Shown: positions 33,868 to 43,259, counted from the first letter of the stretch. The stretch is 64,000 nt of DNA from CAWELS01 sp964468205 (GCA_964468205.1 CAYXVG010000009.1:1-64000), one strand, 5' to 3'. The notes: a model not told the origin generated them from the letters alone. Translations and numbers: made by a program.

Positions 33868-34896
33868 CTATGTTAGCTGGCTGCGCGCCCAGGAGGCGTG
33901 CTCGCGAATTATCGGGTCGTCGGACCGGAGCAGGTGTTCAATGGCTGGAAGCAGGTCGCGATTCCCCGAGTTCCCGATTGCCACCGCCACGTTCCTCATG
34001 AAGCCCTGGAAGCGGGCACGGGAAACCGGCGAGCCACTGAACAGCCGGCGGAACTCCTCCTCCGAGAACCTGGCGAGGCTCTCAAGTGGAGGTGCAAAGA
34101 GCCGGGGGGCAAAACACTCGTCGCGAGTCACGGGGGATTTCGTGTTCCACGGGCAGACATCCTGGCAGATATCACAACCGAACACGTGGCGCCCCATGCC
34201 CTCACGCAGATGTTCGGGCACTGCGCCTCGCAGTTCAATCGTCAGGTACGATATGCAGCGGCGGGCGTCTACTGTCCAACTACCGTTGAAAAAGACGATT
34301 GCATCCGTGGGACAGGCATCGATGCAGCGGGTGCAACTGCCGCAGCGATCCGGTGGCGGCTCGCCGGGATCGAGATCGAGCGATGTCAGGAGAGCGCCCA
34401 GGAAAAACCACGAGCCTTTCTGCTGGTTGATGAGACAGGTATTCCGGCCGATCCAACCCAATCCGGCCCGGCTCGCGTACGAGGCATCGAGGAAAGGAGC
34501 GGTGTCCACGCAGATCTTGCTCTCGAAGGGCCCGGCGGACTCCACCAGCCGCCCACTGAGCCGCTTGAGATCGCGGCGCATTACGTCGTGGTAATCATCG
34601 CCCCAGGCATAGCGGGAGATCCAGGCCCGTTCGGAGTCCGATAGTTCCGTCGATCGCGGTTCTGGTCCGTTGTAGAGCTTAGCCACGCAGATGACAGACC
34701 GGGCCGGCGGAAACAAGCTTCTGGGGTCGAGGCGCATCTCAGCCCGGCGGTCCGTGAGATAGCGCATGTCTCCCGCCATGCCGGAACGCGCCCATTCAGC
34801 GAACCTCAGTCCGTCTTCCAAAGGGGCGGCTGGAGCCACTCCGGCGAGGTCGAATCCACAATCGAGAGCGATGCTTCTGGCGAGAGCGGAAATCAT
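33868..34896 (-). CDS. queG: epoxyqueuosine reductase
   Basis: QueG performs the last step of queuosine synthesis in tRNA, reducing epoxyqueuosine with cobalamin and two [4Fe-4S] clusters. The 342 residues show the cobalamin-site segment KICVDTAPFLDASYASRAGL followed by GWIGRNTCLIN. The first cluster is CGSCTRCIDACPTDAI, and CDICQDVCPWN supplies the second cluster. The C-terminus is a short HEAT-like helix pair (FMRNVAVAIGNSGNRDLLPA). It is followed after six bases by the TPR gene. Confidence 0.95.
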   Translation of the reverse strand: MISALARSIALDCGFDLAGVAPAAPLEDGLRFAEWARSGMAGDMRYLTDRRAEMRLDPRSLFPPARSVICVAKLYNGPEPRSTELSDSERAWISRYAWGDDYHDVMRRDLKRLSGRLVESAGPFESKICVDTAPFLDASYASRAGLGWIGRNTCLINQQKGSWFFLGALLTSLDLDPGEPPPDRCGSCTRCIDACPTDAIVFFNGSWTVDARRCISYLTIELRGAVPEHLREGMGRHVFGCDICQDVCPWNTKSPVTRDECFAPRLFAPPLESLARFSEEEFRRLFSGSPVSRARFQGFMRNVAVAIGNSGNRDLLPAIEHLLRSDDPIIREHASWARSQLT

Positions 34897-35242
34897 CCGG
34901 TTGCTCTCATCTTAGCGGGTTATGTTCGCTCCGCTTCCTGTGCCGCATCCCGCGAAGTCCGAAGTGCGCAAATTGTGCAGCAGAAAGGTACGTTTTCGTT
35001 GCAGGCTGATGAGTGGCTGATGCCGCGATGTACCCCGTTCACCCGAAGATTTGACCATACGGAACAGAAAACAAGCAGTTTAACTCAATTGCATGGCCCA
35101 ATGGATAGTATTTGACTATATTAGGGAAGACAGGAAACAGTCATTCAGAGGGGACCTCACTGGGTCCATCCGCAAGCTAGTGGAGCGAAAGGTGCGAGCG
35201 AGGGTGTTACCCGGCTGCGCCGAAGACAGGAGCTATCCAAGT
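34897..35242. other. intergenic region upstream of the radical-SAM gene
   Basis: The 346 bases separate the divergent queG and radical-SAM genes and should hold both promoters. An open frame from 35093 leads into the radical-SAM gene, but its first 50 residues do not look like a domain. I see no clear -35/-10 pair. Confidence 0.45.
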
Positions 35243-37381
35243 ATGCACAAGCCGATCAAGTATGCCGAAAAGATGTTGTCGATCGCCGCGAACGGCGCGT
35301 GGCACGTCTTCGACCTCTTGAACCAATTCAAGCAGAATCCTTCTTTCACACCGAAATGGTCGGAGAAGCCGCTGCTGAAGTCCTACGAGAAGACCAAGCC
35401 GCCGCTGGGCTGGCCGCGTGAGACAGACTCGCTGTGTCCGAAGTGTGTTCCGGAAATTCGCAACAAGATCATCGAGGGCGAGCTGGATTGGGAAATCCTT
35501 CTTAATGAGAAGGTTGGCGAGGTGAAGGCGCAGATTGTCGAGCGCGACGGAAAGATCATGATGGTTAAGGACTGCCCGGTGTGCGGCGGCCACTTCGAGG
35601 ATGTCATGTCGATCGACCCCGAGTTCACGCAGCACCTCGAGACCGTTTTTCCTGGCCGCGACATCCGGGCGCACAATGACGAGAAACTGCACAATCATGG
35701 TTCGAGCACCATCACACACGGCCGCGGCTCGGTGCTAACGGTCGACTTGACGAATCGCTGCAACATGATGTGCGATCCGTGCTTCATGGATGCCAATCAG
35801 GTTGGTTTCGTGCATGAACTCGAATGGGAAGAGATCAAGACGATGCTCGACAACGCGATCTCGATCAAGCCCCGCCGCCAGATGTCAGTTCAGTTTTCGG
35901 GAGGCGAACCGACGCTGTCGCCGCATTTCCTCGATGCCGTCCGCTACTCCCGCGAGGTTGGCTACCACAGTGTGCAGGCCGCGACTAACGGCATCGAGTT
36001 CGCCAAGAGCAAAGAGTTCTGCGAAAAGGCCGTCGACGCCGGCTTGCGTTATGTCTATTTGCAGTTCGACGGCATCGGCAACGAAGCTAACTCCCACCGC
36101 CACGTGGGCAACCTCTTCGACGTCAAGCTCAAGGCGATTGAGAATTTGCACCAGGCGGGGGTCGAGATCGTGCTCGTGATTACGCTGGTAAACGGCATCA
36201 ACAACGAGCAGGTGGGGAGGATCGTACAGTTCGCTCTCGACAATCCGAAGAAGATCTCGTTCCTGAGCTTCCAGCCCGTTTCCTTCACCGGCCGGGACGA
36301 GGCCATCACCGACGAGCGGCGGAAGGCGCAGCGCTATACGCTCTCGCACCTCGCGCATGATGTCAAGAACCAAACCGGACTCGGCGAGCCGGTGCGCGAC
36401 TGGTTCCCCATTTCCTTCATCAGCACTTTCAGCGATTGGGCGGACCATGTTCACGGGCCGAACGCGGATTGGGGCCATTTGAGTTGCGGCTGCCATCCGA
36501 ATTGCGGCACTGGCATGGCTGTAATGGTCGACAAGCACACCAAGGAGAAGGTGCCGGTAACGGCATTCCTCAAGGCGGATCAACTGGAGCGGGATATCGC
36601 GCGGGTCAATGACGCTGCCCGGAGCCGGTTCTGGACCGTTTTCGGCATGGCGCTGAGCCTGATGCGAAACTACGACCCCTTCCAGGCGCCGACCCACTTC
36701 AAGCTCGCCGATCTGATGCAGAAATTCGACAAGACGTTCGGGGCTACCGGCCGCGAGTACGGGCAAGTGCACGGCGAAAAGCGTCTCGATCATATCGAGA
36801 AGCGCCGGCGAGACCGCTGGCATTTCATGTTCATCGCCGGCATGTGGTTCCAGGACCTATTCAACTATGATTTCCGCCGCACCGAGCAGTGCATCATCCC
36901 GTACGCGACACAGAAGGGCGAGATCAGCTTCTGCGCCTATAACACGGGCATCGGCTGGCGGAACATCGTCGAGAAAATGCACATGACGGCCAGTCTTACC
37001 AAATGGTATGAGGAGCATGGCCGCCACGAGATCTTCGCCGGCAACAAGACCGTGCCGTTGCAGCAATACGAGAACTACCTCATTCTCAATGACGAGCATG
37101 TGAACGCCAAGGCGCAGGACGATCTCGATCGCCTCGGGATTCCGAAATACGCGCGCGACGAAAAGATCGCCGCGCGTAAGGCCAAACTCCAGACCGATCC
37201 CGAGTACAACAAACGGATGGAGCAACTCTATCGCAAACACGTGCTGAAAGAGCCGGAACCGGCGCCCCTGGTGCAGATCGGAATAGGGCCGGTGAAGGCT
37301 GACGGCAGTGGCTGCTGCTCTCCGGCGCCCGCCGGCGAAAACGCCGACAGCCGCGAAGAAGTCGGCGCCATGGGCGATTAG
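35243..37381 (+). CDS. radical-SAM protein of the tetraether/membrane-spanning lipid synthase type (Tes/Mss-like)
   Basis: The 712 residues start at ATG 35243, where AGGAG lies ten bases upstream. The radical-SAM motif CNMMCDPC is at C173, C177 and C180, and SGGEPT follows. Before it are two CxxC pairs (LCPKC, C65/C68, and DCPVC, C111/C114), as in the rubredoxin-like site of the archaeal tetraether synthase family (MJ0619). After it comes a further Cys group (SCGCHPNCG), a likely auxiliary iron-sulfur site. Family members join two lipid chains through a carbon-carbon bond; bacterial relatives are tied to iso-diabolic acid and other membrane-spanning lipids made by Acidobacteria. The reaction here is inferred from motifs, not shown. 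The gene stands alone and ends in a strong terminator. Confidence 0.75.
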   Translation: MHKPIKYAEKMLSIAANGAWHVFDLLNQFKQNPSFTPKWSEKPLLKSYEKTKPPLGWPRETDSLCPKCVPEIRNKIIEGELDWEILLNEKVGEVKAQIVERDGKIMMVKDCPVCGGHFEDVMSIDPEFTQHLETVFPGRDIRAHNDEKLHNHGSSTITHGRGSVLTVDLTNRCNMMCDPCFMDANQVGFVHELEWEEIKTMLDNAISIKPRRQMSVQFSGGEPTLSPHFLDAVRYSREVGYHSVQAATNGIEFAKSKEFCEKAVDAGLRYVYLQFDGIGNEANSHRHVGNLFDVKLKAIENLHQAGVEIVLVITLVNGINNEQVGRIVQFALDNPKKISFLSFQPVSFTGRDEAITDERRKAQRYTLSHLAHDVKNQTGLGEPVRDWFPISFISTFSDWADHVHGPNADWGHLSCGCHPNCGTGMAVMVDKHTKEKVPVTAFLKADQLERDIARVNDAARSRFWTVFGMALSLMRNYDPFQAPTHFKLADLMQKFDKTFGATGREYGQVHGEKRLDHIEKRRRDRWHFMFIAGMWFQDLFNYDFRRTEQCIIPYATQKGEISFCAYNTGIGWRNIVEKMHMTASLTKWYEEHGRHEIFAGNKTVPLQQYENYLILNDEHVNAKAQDDLDRLGIPKYARDEKIAARKAKLQTDPEYNKRMEQLYRKHVLKEPEPAPLVQIGIGPVKADGSGCCSPAPAGENADSREEVGAMGD

Positions 37382-37445
37382 TTTCTCGTGACTCCGAAGT
37401 CGGCGGTTTCGGGGGAGCCTTCCCTCCACAAGTAAACTTGATAGT

Positions 37446-37476
37446 CCGCCGGGGATCGTTCCCCGGCGGTTTTTTT
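37446..37476 (+). terminator. intrinsic terminator after the Tes/Mss-like gene
   Basis: A perfect 10-bp GC-rich stem (CCGCCGGGGA, 37446-37455, with 37460-37469) with a 4-base loop is followed by seven T residues (37470-37476). Confidence 0.9.
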
Positions 37477-37504
37477 ACGAAAGGGCGCGTTAACGGGCGT
37501 CCGT

Positions 37505-38404
37505 TCAATGGCCGGCGGCGCGAACTCTGGTTTTAATGGAGTACAACGAGTCCATCGCGGTGATAAAAAGTACGCTCCGGTCCTTGCCGCCGAAGGTAAC
37601 GTTCGCGGTCCATCTCTCGGGCACCTCGATGTGGTCAATCTGCGCGCCCGCGGAGTTGAATACCATAACGCCCTTGCCGGTGAGGTATAGGTTCCCCGCG
37701 TTGTCGAGGGTCATGCCGTCTGAGCCTTGCTCGATTAGCAGTTTCTTACCGTTCAAAGCGCCGCCGGGACCGATGTCGTAGGTATAGGTCTTCTTTGCCC
37801 CTATATCGGCCACGAAGAGGCGTTTGCCGTCGGGAGTTCCAATGATTCCGTTTGGCTGATCGAGGTCTTCGGTCACACGGGCGAGTTTCTGGCGATCCGG
37901 GGAAAGATAGTAGACGTGGCGGCCGTCCTGTTCGATCGGGCCCCGGCTCCAATAGTCGCGTTTGTAGAACGGATCGGTGAAGTAGACGCCGCCGTCCGGA
38001 GCGACCCAGAGATCGTTCGGCCCGTTCAGCTTCTTGCCGTCATAGTCTTCGACCAGGACCGTCACGTTGCCGGACGGGCTGATCATCCACAGTTCATTAT
38101 TCAAGTCCGCGCAGGCAAGCAGGTTCCCGTCCTGGTCGAAGTACAAGCCATTCGCCCGCCCGGGACTGTCATGAAACACCGACAGGCCTCCGTCCACGGA
38201 CCATTTGAGGATCTTGTTGTTTGGTTGGTCAGTGAAGTACACGTTGCCTTCCGCATCCGCCGCGGGGCCTTCGGTGAACTGGAATCCATCGGCGAGCAAG
38301 GTCAGTTCGGCCCCCGGCGCAACGATTCCCTGCCCGGTTGCCGGCGGCGCGCCGCCGATCGCCGCCACGAGACAGAGGAAGATAACACTTCGCATTGGAT
38401 TCAT
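37505..38404 (-). CDS. exported SMP-30/gluconolactonase-like protein
   Basis: I start at ATG 38404, which has GGAAG about 9 bases upstream; this gives 299 residues with a signal peptide (MNPMRSVIFLCLVAAIGG). The mature part is a six-bladed propeller of the SMP-30/gluconolactonase family. Key segments are FTEGPAADAEGNVYFTDQPN (with the metal-binding Glu), NGLYFDQDGNLLACAD and LNGPNDLWVAPDGGVYFTDP (Asn and Asp). These match the divalent-metal lactonase site. The substrate is an unknown sugar lactone or similar ester. It converges on the Tes/Mss-like gene and is divergent from fliD. Confidence 0.85.
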   Translation of the reverse strand: MNPMRSVIFLCLVAAIGGAPPATGQGIVAPGAELTLLADGFQFTEGPAADAEGNVYFTDQPNNKILKWSVDGGLSVFHDSPGRANGLYFDQDGNLLACADLNNELWMISPSGNVTVLVEDYDGKKLNGPNDLWVAPDGGVYFTDPFYKRDYWSRGPIEQDGRHVYYLSPDRQKLARVTEDLDQPNGIIGTPDGKRLFVADIGAKKTYTYDIGPGGALNGKKLLIEQGSDGMTLDNAGNLYLTGKGVMVFNSAGAQIDHIEVPERWTANVTFGGKDRSVLFITAMDSLYSIKTRVRAAGH

Positions 38405-38544
38405 GAATCGATTCTTCCACAAACCGGCTCAATGTGGACAACCAGGAGGAGCGACGATTCCGGGGCAGAAATGCTGCGAGATCGCGAAAATCATCCGATG
38501 AGAACAAGCGGGGAGTGTGCGCTGGCTCCCAAGGATAGACGGCC

Positions 38545-39909
38545 ATGGGTATTACACCGCTGGTATTCACCGGAATCAGTCAGTTCTCTGACGACTTTCA
38601 AACCATCCTCGACCGGACGGTCGCGATTGCGAGCGTGCCCATCCAGCAAATGCAGATGGAGCAAGGCGACCTTCTCACGAAGAAGCAACTGCTGACTGAC
38701 CTCCGCGGCGTCGTGGAGAGCCTCGCGACAAGCGTCGGGGATCTGGGCGCCATCGGACAGAACCGCGCGCTCAGCGCTTCGAGCTCGAATACAAGCCGGG
38801 TAACGGTTACGCTCAACGGAGCCACCGATCCCGGCACGTACACCATCACCGACATCACGTCGGTCGCGGCCACCGCGAGCGAGACCTCCGCTTCCGGCTA
38901 TGCCACTCAGGACGCCACGGAGGTATCCGCCGACGGTACTCTCGAACTGGCATTCGGTGGCGAAACTTACGAAATCGATCTGACGGGAGAATACGCAAAC
39001 ACGCTGGAAGGGTTGCGCGACGCCATCAACAGCCTTGGCGCCGGGGTCTCTGCCAGCATCCTCAACACTGGTACCGGGGAAAACCCGTACTATTTGTCAA
39101 TTACAGCCGCCAACACTGGCGCTACTACTCTCGAATTGAGAGAAACCCCAGGCGAACCCGCCTCCAACATCCTGACAAGCGACAATCAAGGAGCCAACGC
39201 GGAGTTCACGCTCAACGGCCTTCCGGTGGTGCAGTCGAGCAACACCATCAACGACGTCGTTCCCGGCTTGAGTTTCACGATCAATCAGACAACCGAACCC
39301 GGCGAGAGTGTGATTCTGTCTCTGGCTTCCAGCAGAACCGAACTTGGCAACGCACTTTCCGGACTGGTCAGCGCTTACAATACGGTTCGCACCCAGGTGG
39401 CTGGCCAGATCGGAGAATCGGCCGGCCTGCTCAGCGGAGACTACATCATTCGAGAGGTGCAAAACAGTCTGCGCGGAATCGCTTCGTTCCGCGGCGAGGG
39501 GACGGTCGCCAGCCTGATGGACCTCGGCATCGAGTTCACCGACCAAGGCGAAATGACTTTTGACTCTACCCAGTTCTACGCCCTTCCCGAATCCACCTTC
39601 AACGCAGCGCTGGACTTCATGGACTCCTCGAACGATGGATTCGGAAGTCTGGCCGGGTCCTTGACACAGATCAGCGATCCGGTCACCGGGCTCATCCGCA
39701 CCCAACAAGACCAGTACGACGTCGCTGACGCCCGCCTCACCGACCAGATCACCACCCTGAGCGAACGCATCGACTATATGCAGCAGTCAACCTCGCTCAA
39801 ACTCCAGCAAGCCGATGTATTGCTCGCTCAACTCGAGTCGCAACAGGTAATGATCGAGGCCAGCCTGCAGAGCCTGGAACTCGTGTTGTATGGCAAACAG
39901 GAGGATTAG
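38545..39909 (+). CDS. fliD: flagellar filament capping protein
   Basis: FliD forms the pentameric cap at the tip of the flagellar filament and helps flagellin fold. The 454 residues show the FliD N-terminal region (FQTILDRTVAIASVPIQQMQ) and the repeated beta-domains D2-D3 with LRDAINSLGAGVSASILNTG. The C-terminal coiled coil (LIRTQQDQYDVADARLTDQI, then QADVLLAQLESQQVMIEASL) is also typical. Coding begins at ATG 38545 with AAGGA 9 bases upstream. A FliT-like small gene follows after 3 bases. No flagellin is in view. Confidence 0.92.
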   Translation: MGITPLVFTGISQFSDDFQTILDRTVAIASVPIQQMQMEQGDLLTKKQLLTDLRGVVESLATSVGDLGAIGQNRALSASSSNTSRVTVTLNGATDPGTYTITDITSVAATASETSASGYATQDATEVSADGTLELAFGGETYEIDLTGEYANTLEGLRDAINSLGAGVSASILNTGTGENPYYLSITAANTGATTLELRETPGEPASNILTSDNQGANAEFTLNGLPVVQSSNTINDVVPGLSFTINQTTEPGESVILSLASSRTELGNALSGLVSAYNTVRTQVAGQIGESAGLLSGDYIIREVQNSLRGIASFRGEGTVASLMDLGIEFTDQGEMTFDSTQFYALPESTFNAALDFMDSSNDGFGSLAGSLTQISDPVTGLIRTQQDQYDVADARLTDQITTLSERIDYMQQSTSLKLQQADVLLAQLESQQVMIEASLQSLELVLYGKQED

Positions 39910-39912
39910 GAA

Positions 39913-40263
39913 ATGGACGACAGACTGCGCTCGGCCCTCGACGAACTCGCCGCAATCACATCCAGCCTTGGGGGCCTCAATCCGAATGACCTCGGAGCTG
40001 TAAGTGAGTCACTGAACCTGCGCTCGCAAGTCACGATTCGAATTCACCGCCTGATCGCCGACGGCCACGTTCATCCAGCCCCAGAGGCGGTGGACAGGTT
40101 GACGGTCGAGCTCAACCAGGGAACTGAACTGATTCGCCGGCTCGAAGTGGCTCGCGCGAAGCTCCGGGGAGACTACGAGGAGAGCAGCCAGACGTCCGGG
40201 CTTCTCCGCTCCATACGGTCTCCAGAGCAAACGCCGCGGAGACGCCTTAACCTCCGTGGCTGA
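39913..40263 (+). CDS. small helical protein, candidate FliT-like chaperone
   Basis: A 116-residue helical protein starting three bases after fliD; GGAGGATTAGGAA provides the ribosome binding site within the end of fliD. The sequence is heptad-like (LRSALDELAAITSSLGG, then TVELNQGTELIRRLEVARAK). In many bacteria the gene after fliD encodes fliS or the FliD chaperone FliT; size, position and helical content fit FliT, but the sequence similarity I can see is weak. Confidence 0.5.
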   Translation: MDDRLRSALDELAAITSSLGGLNPNDLGAVSESLNLRSQVTIRIHRLIADGHVHPAPEAVDRLTVELNQGTELIRRLEVARAKLRGDYEESSQTSGLLRSIRSPEQTPRRRLNLRG

Positions 40264-40341
40264 CTGGTCCCGCCGCGATCGTCCCCACATTCCGAACACC
40301 TCCCGCTCCACGGCTCTGTTATATACTCTGCCTTACAACGC

Positions 40342-41760
40342 ATGGACTATTCCGGTCAAGCGCCCGCGCCGCCGGCGTGGCTTGTTCGAACTTCTGGCCC
40401 TCACCTTGGAAAGCGTTACAAAATAGCAGCCGGCAAGATGCTGATCGGCCGTGATCCCGAAGCCGGCATAACACCCTACGCAGACGAGGCCGCCTACGTT
40501 TCCTCCCGCCACGCGGAAATCATGGCCTCTGACGGCGGCTATCGGCTTACGGATCTCGGCAGCACCAACGGCACCTTGGTAAACGGCAGCGCCGTGACGG
40601 AGATCGAGCTCACCGATGGCGATCTGATCCGCTTTGGATCTTCCGGACCGGAGTATCGATTCGACCTGACCGCTCCGCCGGCTCTAAACCTCGAGGCCAC
40701 CATTACCTCACCACCCGCCGCAGCCGGTTCACAAGACTCTGCCGGTGACACTCAGGCCAAGATTGTCGACGATGCAGTCCGACAGGCCCGGCATGCGCGC
40801 CGAGAGGGCTTCGGCCGGACCGGGGTGATCATGCGGGAAATGCTGGATTCCGCCCTGCGCCGCTCCCAACGAAAACACCGCCGCGTGATTGTGACGCTCG
40901 CGATTCTCTTGGTGGCGACCGTCAGCTTTGCCTTCTGGCGCATTTCCGAATTGAAAGTCCAAAAGCGGGATATCGACGAGCAGATCCTGCAAATCGAAAC
41001 AAAGCTCGAAGCGGGCGGACTCGACGATTCCGAAATCCGGAACCTGATCACGCAACTGAACGAGTATCAGGAGCAAGCCCGCAGTTTGCAGGACAGCATG
41101 TTCTACAAGCTGGGCGTCGAAGGCCGGGAACAGGCGTTCATTGAAAACGAGATTCGCGCACTCATGGCTGAGTTTGGGGCCGAGGAATACAGTATTCCTC
41201 CGGAGTTCTCGGAACAGGTCGGCGTGTATGTCGAGAGCTACCGCACGACGGATCGCGAAGTGGTGCAGCGCGCCCTGGGTAGCCGCCGCGAAGAACTGGA
41301 GCAAATGCGCCAGATATTCGCGGCCATGAATCTGCCGCCTGATCTCGTGGCCATGGTCCTGGTGGAGAGCGCCTTCCTATCCCAGAGCCAGAGCTCGAAG
41401 GGAGCGGCCGGGCTTTGGCAATTCACGCCCGCCACGGCCCGGGCCTACGGACTCCGGGTCAACCAATCCGCCGACGAACGCTACGACCTCGAGAAGGCCA
41501 CCGAGGCCGCCGGGAGCTACATTCGCGAGCTCATTCTCGACTTTGGATCGGGCAGTTCCGTGATGCTTGCCTTGGCCGCTTACAACAGCGGTCCTGGTAA
41601 AGTGAAGAGAGCGGTCCGGAGGGTGGAGGATCCCATCAAGCAGCGGAACTTTTGGTATCTGTATCGGGTGCGCGCCTTACCAAGAGAAACGAGGAATTAC
41701 GTTCCGAAGATCATAGCCGCCATCATCATCGGCCGCAACCTTGACGAGTTTGGATTTTAG
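40342..41760 (+). CDS. FHA domain - membrane helix - lytic transglycosylase fusion
   Basis: A 472-residue protein with an uncommon layout. Residues 14-108 form a forkhead-associated domain with IGRD, SSRH and GSTNGT, the residues that bind phosphothreonine. A Pro/Ala and basic linker leads to one transmembrane helix (about 182-199), then a coiled coil (about 203-255). The C-terminal SLT (soluble lytic transglycosylase) domain (about 327-455) has catalytic Glu342 (VLVESAF), GLWQFTPATARAYGL and AAYNSGPGKV. The FHA would face the cytoplasm and the SLT domain the peptidoglycan, so a phosphorylated partner could control wall cutting. Position after fliD and the FliT-like gene suggests a role in flagellar passage through the wall. 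Confidence 0.85.
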   Translation: MDYSGQAPAPPAWLVRTSGPHLGKRYKIAAGKMLIGRDPEAGITPYADEAAYVSSRHAEIMASDGGYRLTDLGSTNGTLVNGSAVTEIELTDGDLIRFGSSGPEYRFDLTAPPALNLEATITSPPAAAGSQDSAGDTQAKIVDDAVRQARHARREGFGRTGVIMREMLDSALRRSQRKHRRVIVTLAILLVATVSFAFWRISELKVQKRDIDEQILQIETKLEAGGLDDSEIRNLITQLNEYQEQARSLQDSMFYKLGVEGREQAFIENEIRALMAEFGAEEYSIPPEFSEQVGVYVESYRTTDREVVQRALGSRREELEQMRQIFAAMNLPPDLVAMVLVESAFLSQSQSSKGAAGLWQFTPATARAYGLRVNQSADERYDLEKATEAAGSYIRELILDFGSGSSVMLALAAYNSGPGKVKRAVRRVEDPIKQRNFWYLYRVRALPRETRNYVPKIIAAIIIGRNLDEFGF

Positions 41761-41763
41761 AAA

Positions 41764-42612
41764 ATGCTGTTGAAGGTTTCCCGCAGAAGCTTCATCACCG
41801 GCGCTCTTGCGTGTATCGTCTCCCGCAAGGCCACCGTCCTCGGCGCGGATATCGCGAATGCCGGGCTCTCCTTTGTTCAGCTTACCGACACGCACGTCTC
41901 CACCAAGCGTCTCTTCAGCGAGCGCCGGGCGTATGATTTGCCGGCGGCGGAGTCCACGCGCCGGTGCCGGGAAGTGGTGCGATCCATCAACAATTGCACC
42001 CTACCCTACGAATTGGCCATTCACACTGGTGATGTCGCGCACACGCGCGAGGACAATGACGATTTCGACCACGCCCGCGAACTCATTCAGATCAAACGGG
42101 AAACCTATTTCTTGCCCGGCAATCACGACCTGGGTTACAGCCAAACGCACCGCTACCGCGGCGCCTTCGAAGAAAGATTCGGCAAAACAAACGTGTCTTT
42201 CGAGCCGGCGAACGGTTTGCGCTTTGCGCTATTTGACAGCCAACCCGTCGATCCACGCTGTGGCGAAGAAGATCGCGAGTGGGCATTCTCCCAACTCGAC
42301 CGCCTGCTGACCCCAGCCAAACCCACGATCTTGTTCTGTCATGTAATGGGACTGGCCTCCTATCATGTCGACAGGCTCTGGGCCGGGTGGCCGGAGACGC
42401 TGATGCGGCGCTGGACAGATCGCATGAAGCAGGGCGACGTGCGAGCCGTCATTGCCGGCCACTTTCATCGCGACGAACTCCACATTGTGCACGGCATCCC
42501 CTTCCACCTGTGCGGGCCGGTAATCAACATGTGGGACCGCCAGACCTGTTACCGGCATTGGACGATTCAAAATGGCGTGTTAAGCTACCGCACGATCTAC
42601 CTGGAAATTTGA
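41764..42612 (+). CDS. Tat-exported metallophosphoesterase
   Basis: The 282 residues start three bases after the FHA-SLT gene with a twin-arginine signal (SRRSFITGALACIV). The calcineurin-like dimetal site is complete: QLTDTHVS (Asp, His), HTGDVAH, LPGNHDLGY and AGHFHRDE. Typical substrates are phosphodiesters or phosphomonoesters; no specificity is visible. The operon position links it loosely to the flagellar run. Confidence 0.88.
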   Translation: MLLKVSRRSFITGALACIVSRKATVLGADIANAGLSFVQLTDTHVSTKRLFSERRAYDLPAAESTRRCREVVRSINNCTLPYELAIHTGDVAHTREDNDDFDHARELIQIKRETYFLPGNHDLGYSQTHRYRGAFEERFGKTNVSFEPANGLRFALFDSQPVDPRCGEEDREWAFSQLDRLLTPAKPTILFCHVMGLASYHVDRLWAGWPETLMRRWTDRMKQGDVRAVIAGHFHRDELHIVHGIPFHLCGPVINMWDRQTCYRHWTIQNGVLSYRTIYLEI

Positions 42613-42693
42613 GCGGCCTGCAAACCTGGATTCCGCAACGGCCGTGAGAGCCTGCGCTGACCCTGGCGCATATCTGCTGCTATCTTGGAAACT

Positions 42694-43191
42694 ATGGTTC
42701 GTCCTGAGTACTTCTGTGAAAACTGGAAGGCTGTGCGTGAAGACTCCGCGTTGGCCGTGGAGCAGATGCCGGCCGCCAAGTTGGACTTTAGGCCACAAGC
42801 GGACATGATGAGCTTCCGCGAGGTGGCGCGGCACATCGTCGAGGCCGGCAGGGCGCTGACGGGCCTGATGCTGGACCGGGAAACGGACCTCGCCGCGCCA
42901 GACTTCCGCGAGAGGCTGAAGAAGTACGAAAAGCCGGTTCCGGAGGACCAGGCAGGGCTGGCGGAGGCGCTTCGTACATCCGTCGAGGCGCACTGCGAAG
43001 CCCTCCGGGGGCTCTCGGCCGGCTTCTTTGCCGAGCAGCTCACCAAGTGGGACCGCACGGTTCTCACCCGGTTGGAGATGATGCAGTTCGTCAAAGAGCA
43101 CGAACTTGCTCACCGCATGCAGTTGTTTCTGTATCTTCGAATGAACGGATTAGTACCACCGACAACCCGGCGAAAGATGGCGGCGAAATAG
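42694..43191 (+). CDS. DinB-fold protein
   Basis: Starting at ATG 42694 gives 165 residues. The four-helix DinB fold is suggested by REVARHIVEAGRALTG (first His) and VKEHELAHRMQLFLYLR (HxxxH, the second metal site). Such proteins bind a metal and include thiol transferases such as those using bacillithiol or mycothiol, but most are uncharacterised. No partner gene is evident. Confidence 0.8.
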   Translation: MVRPEYFCENWKAVREDSALAVEQMPAAKLDFRPQADMMSFREVARHIVEAGRALTGLMLDRETDLAAPDFRERLKKYEKPVPEDQAGLAEALRTSVEAHCEALRGLSAGFFAEQLTKWDRTVLTRLEMMQFVKEHELAHRMQLFLYLRMNGLVPPTTRRKMAAK

Positions 43192-43231
43192 GCAACTTCC
43201 CGGTGCGTCAGGAATGATTCCTTGAAACCAC

Positions 43232-43259
43232 TTGCAAAACTGGAACGGTCTTGTATAAA
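43232..43259 (+). promoter_or_regulatory. promoter of the LysW-like gene cluster
   Basis: TTGCAA (43232-43237) and TATAAA (43254-43259) are 16 bases apart, followed by GGAGG and the ATG at 43294. It should drive 43294-44302 as one transcript. Confidence 0.55.

Noticed and set aside
35093..35242. Longer start for the radical-SAM gene
   Set aside because: The first 50 residues are not protein-like; ATG 35243 has AGGAG ten bases upstream and a sensible N-terminus.
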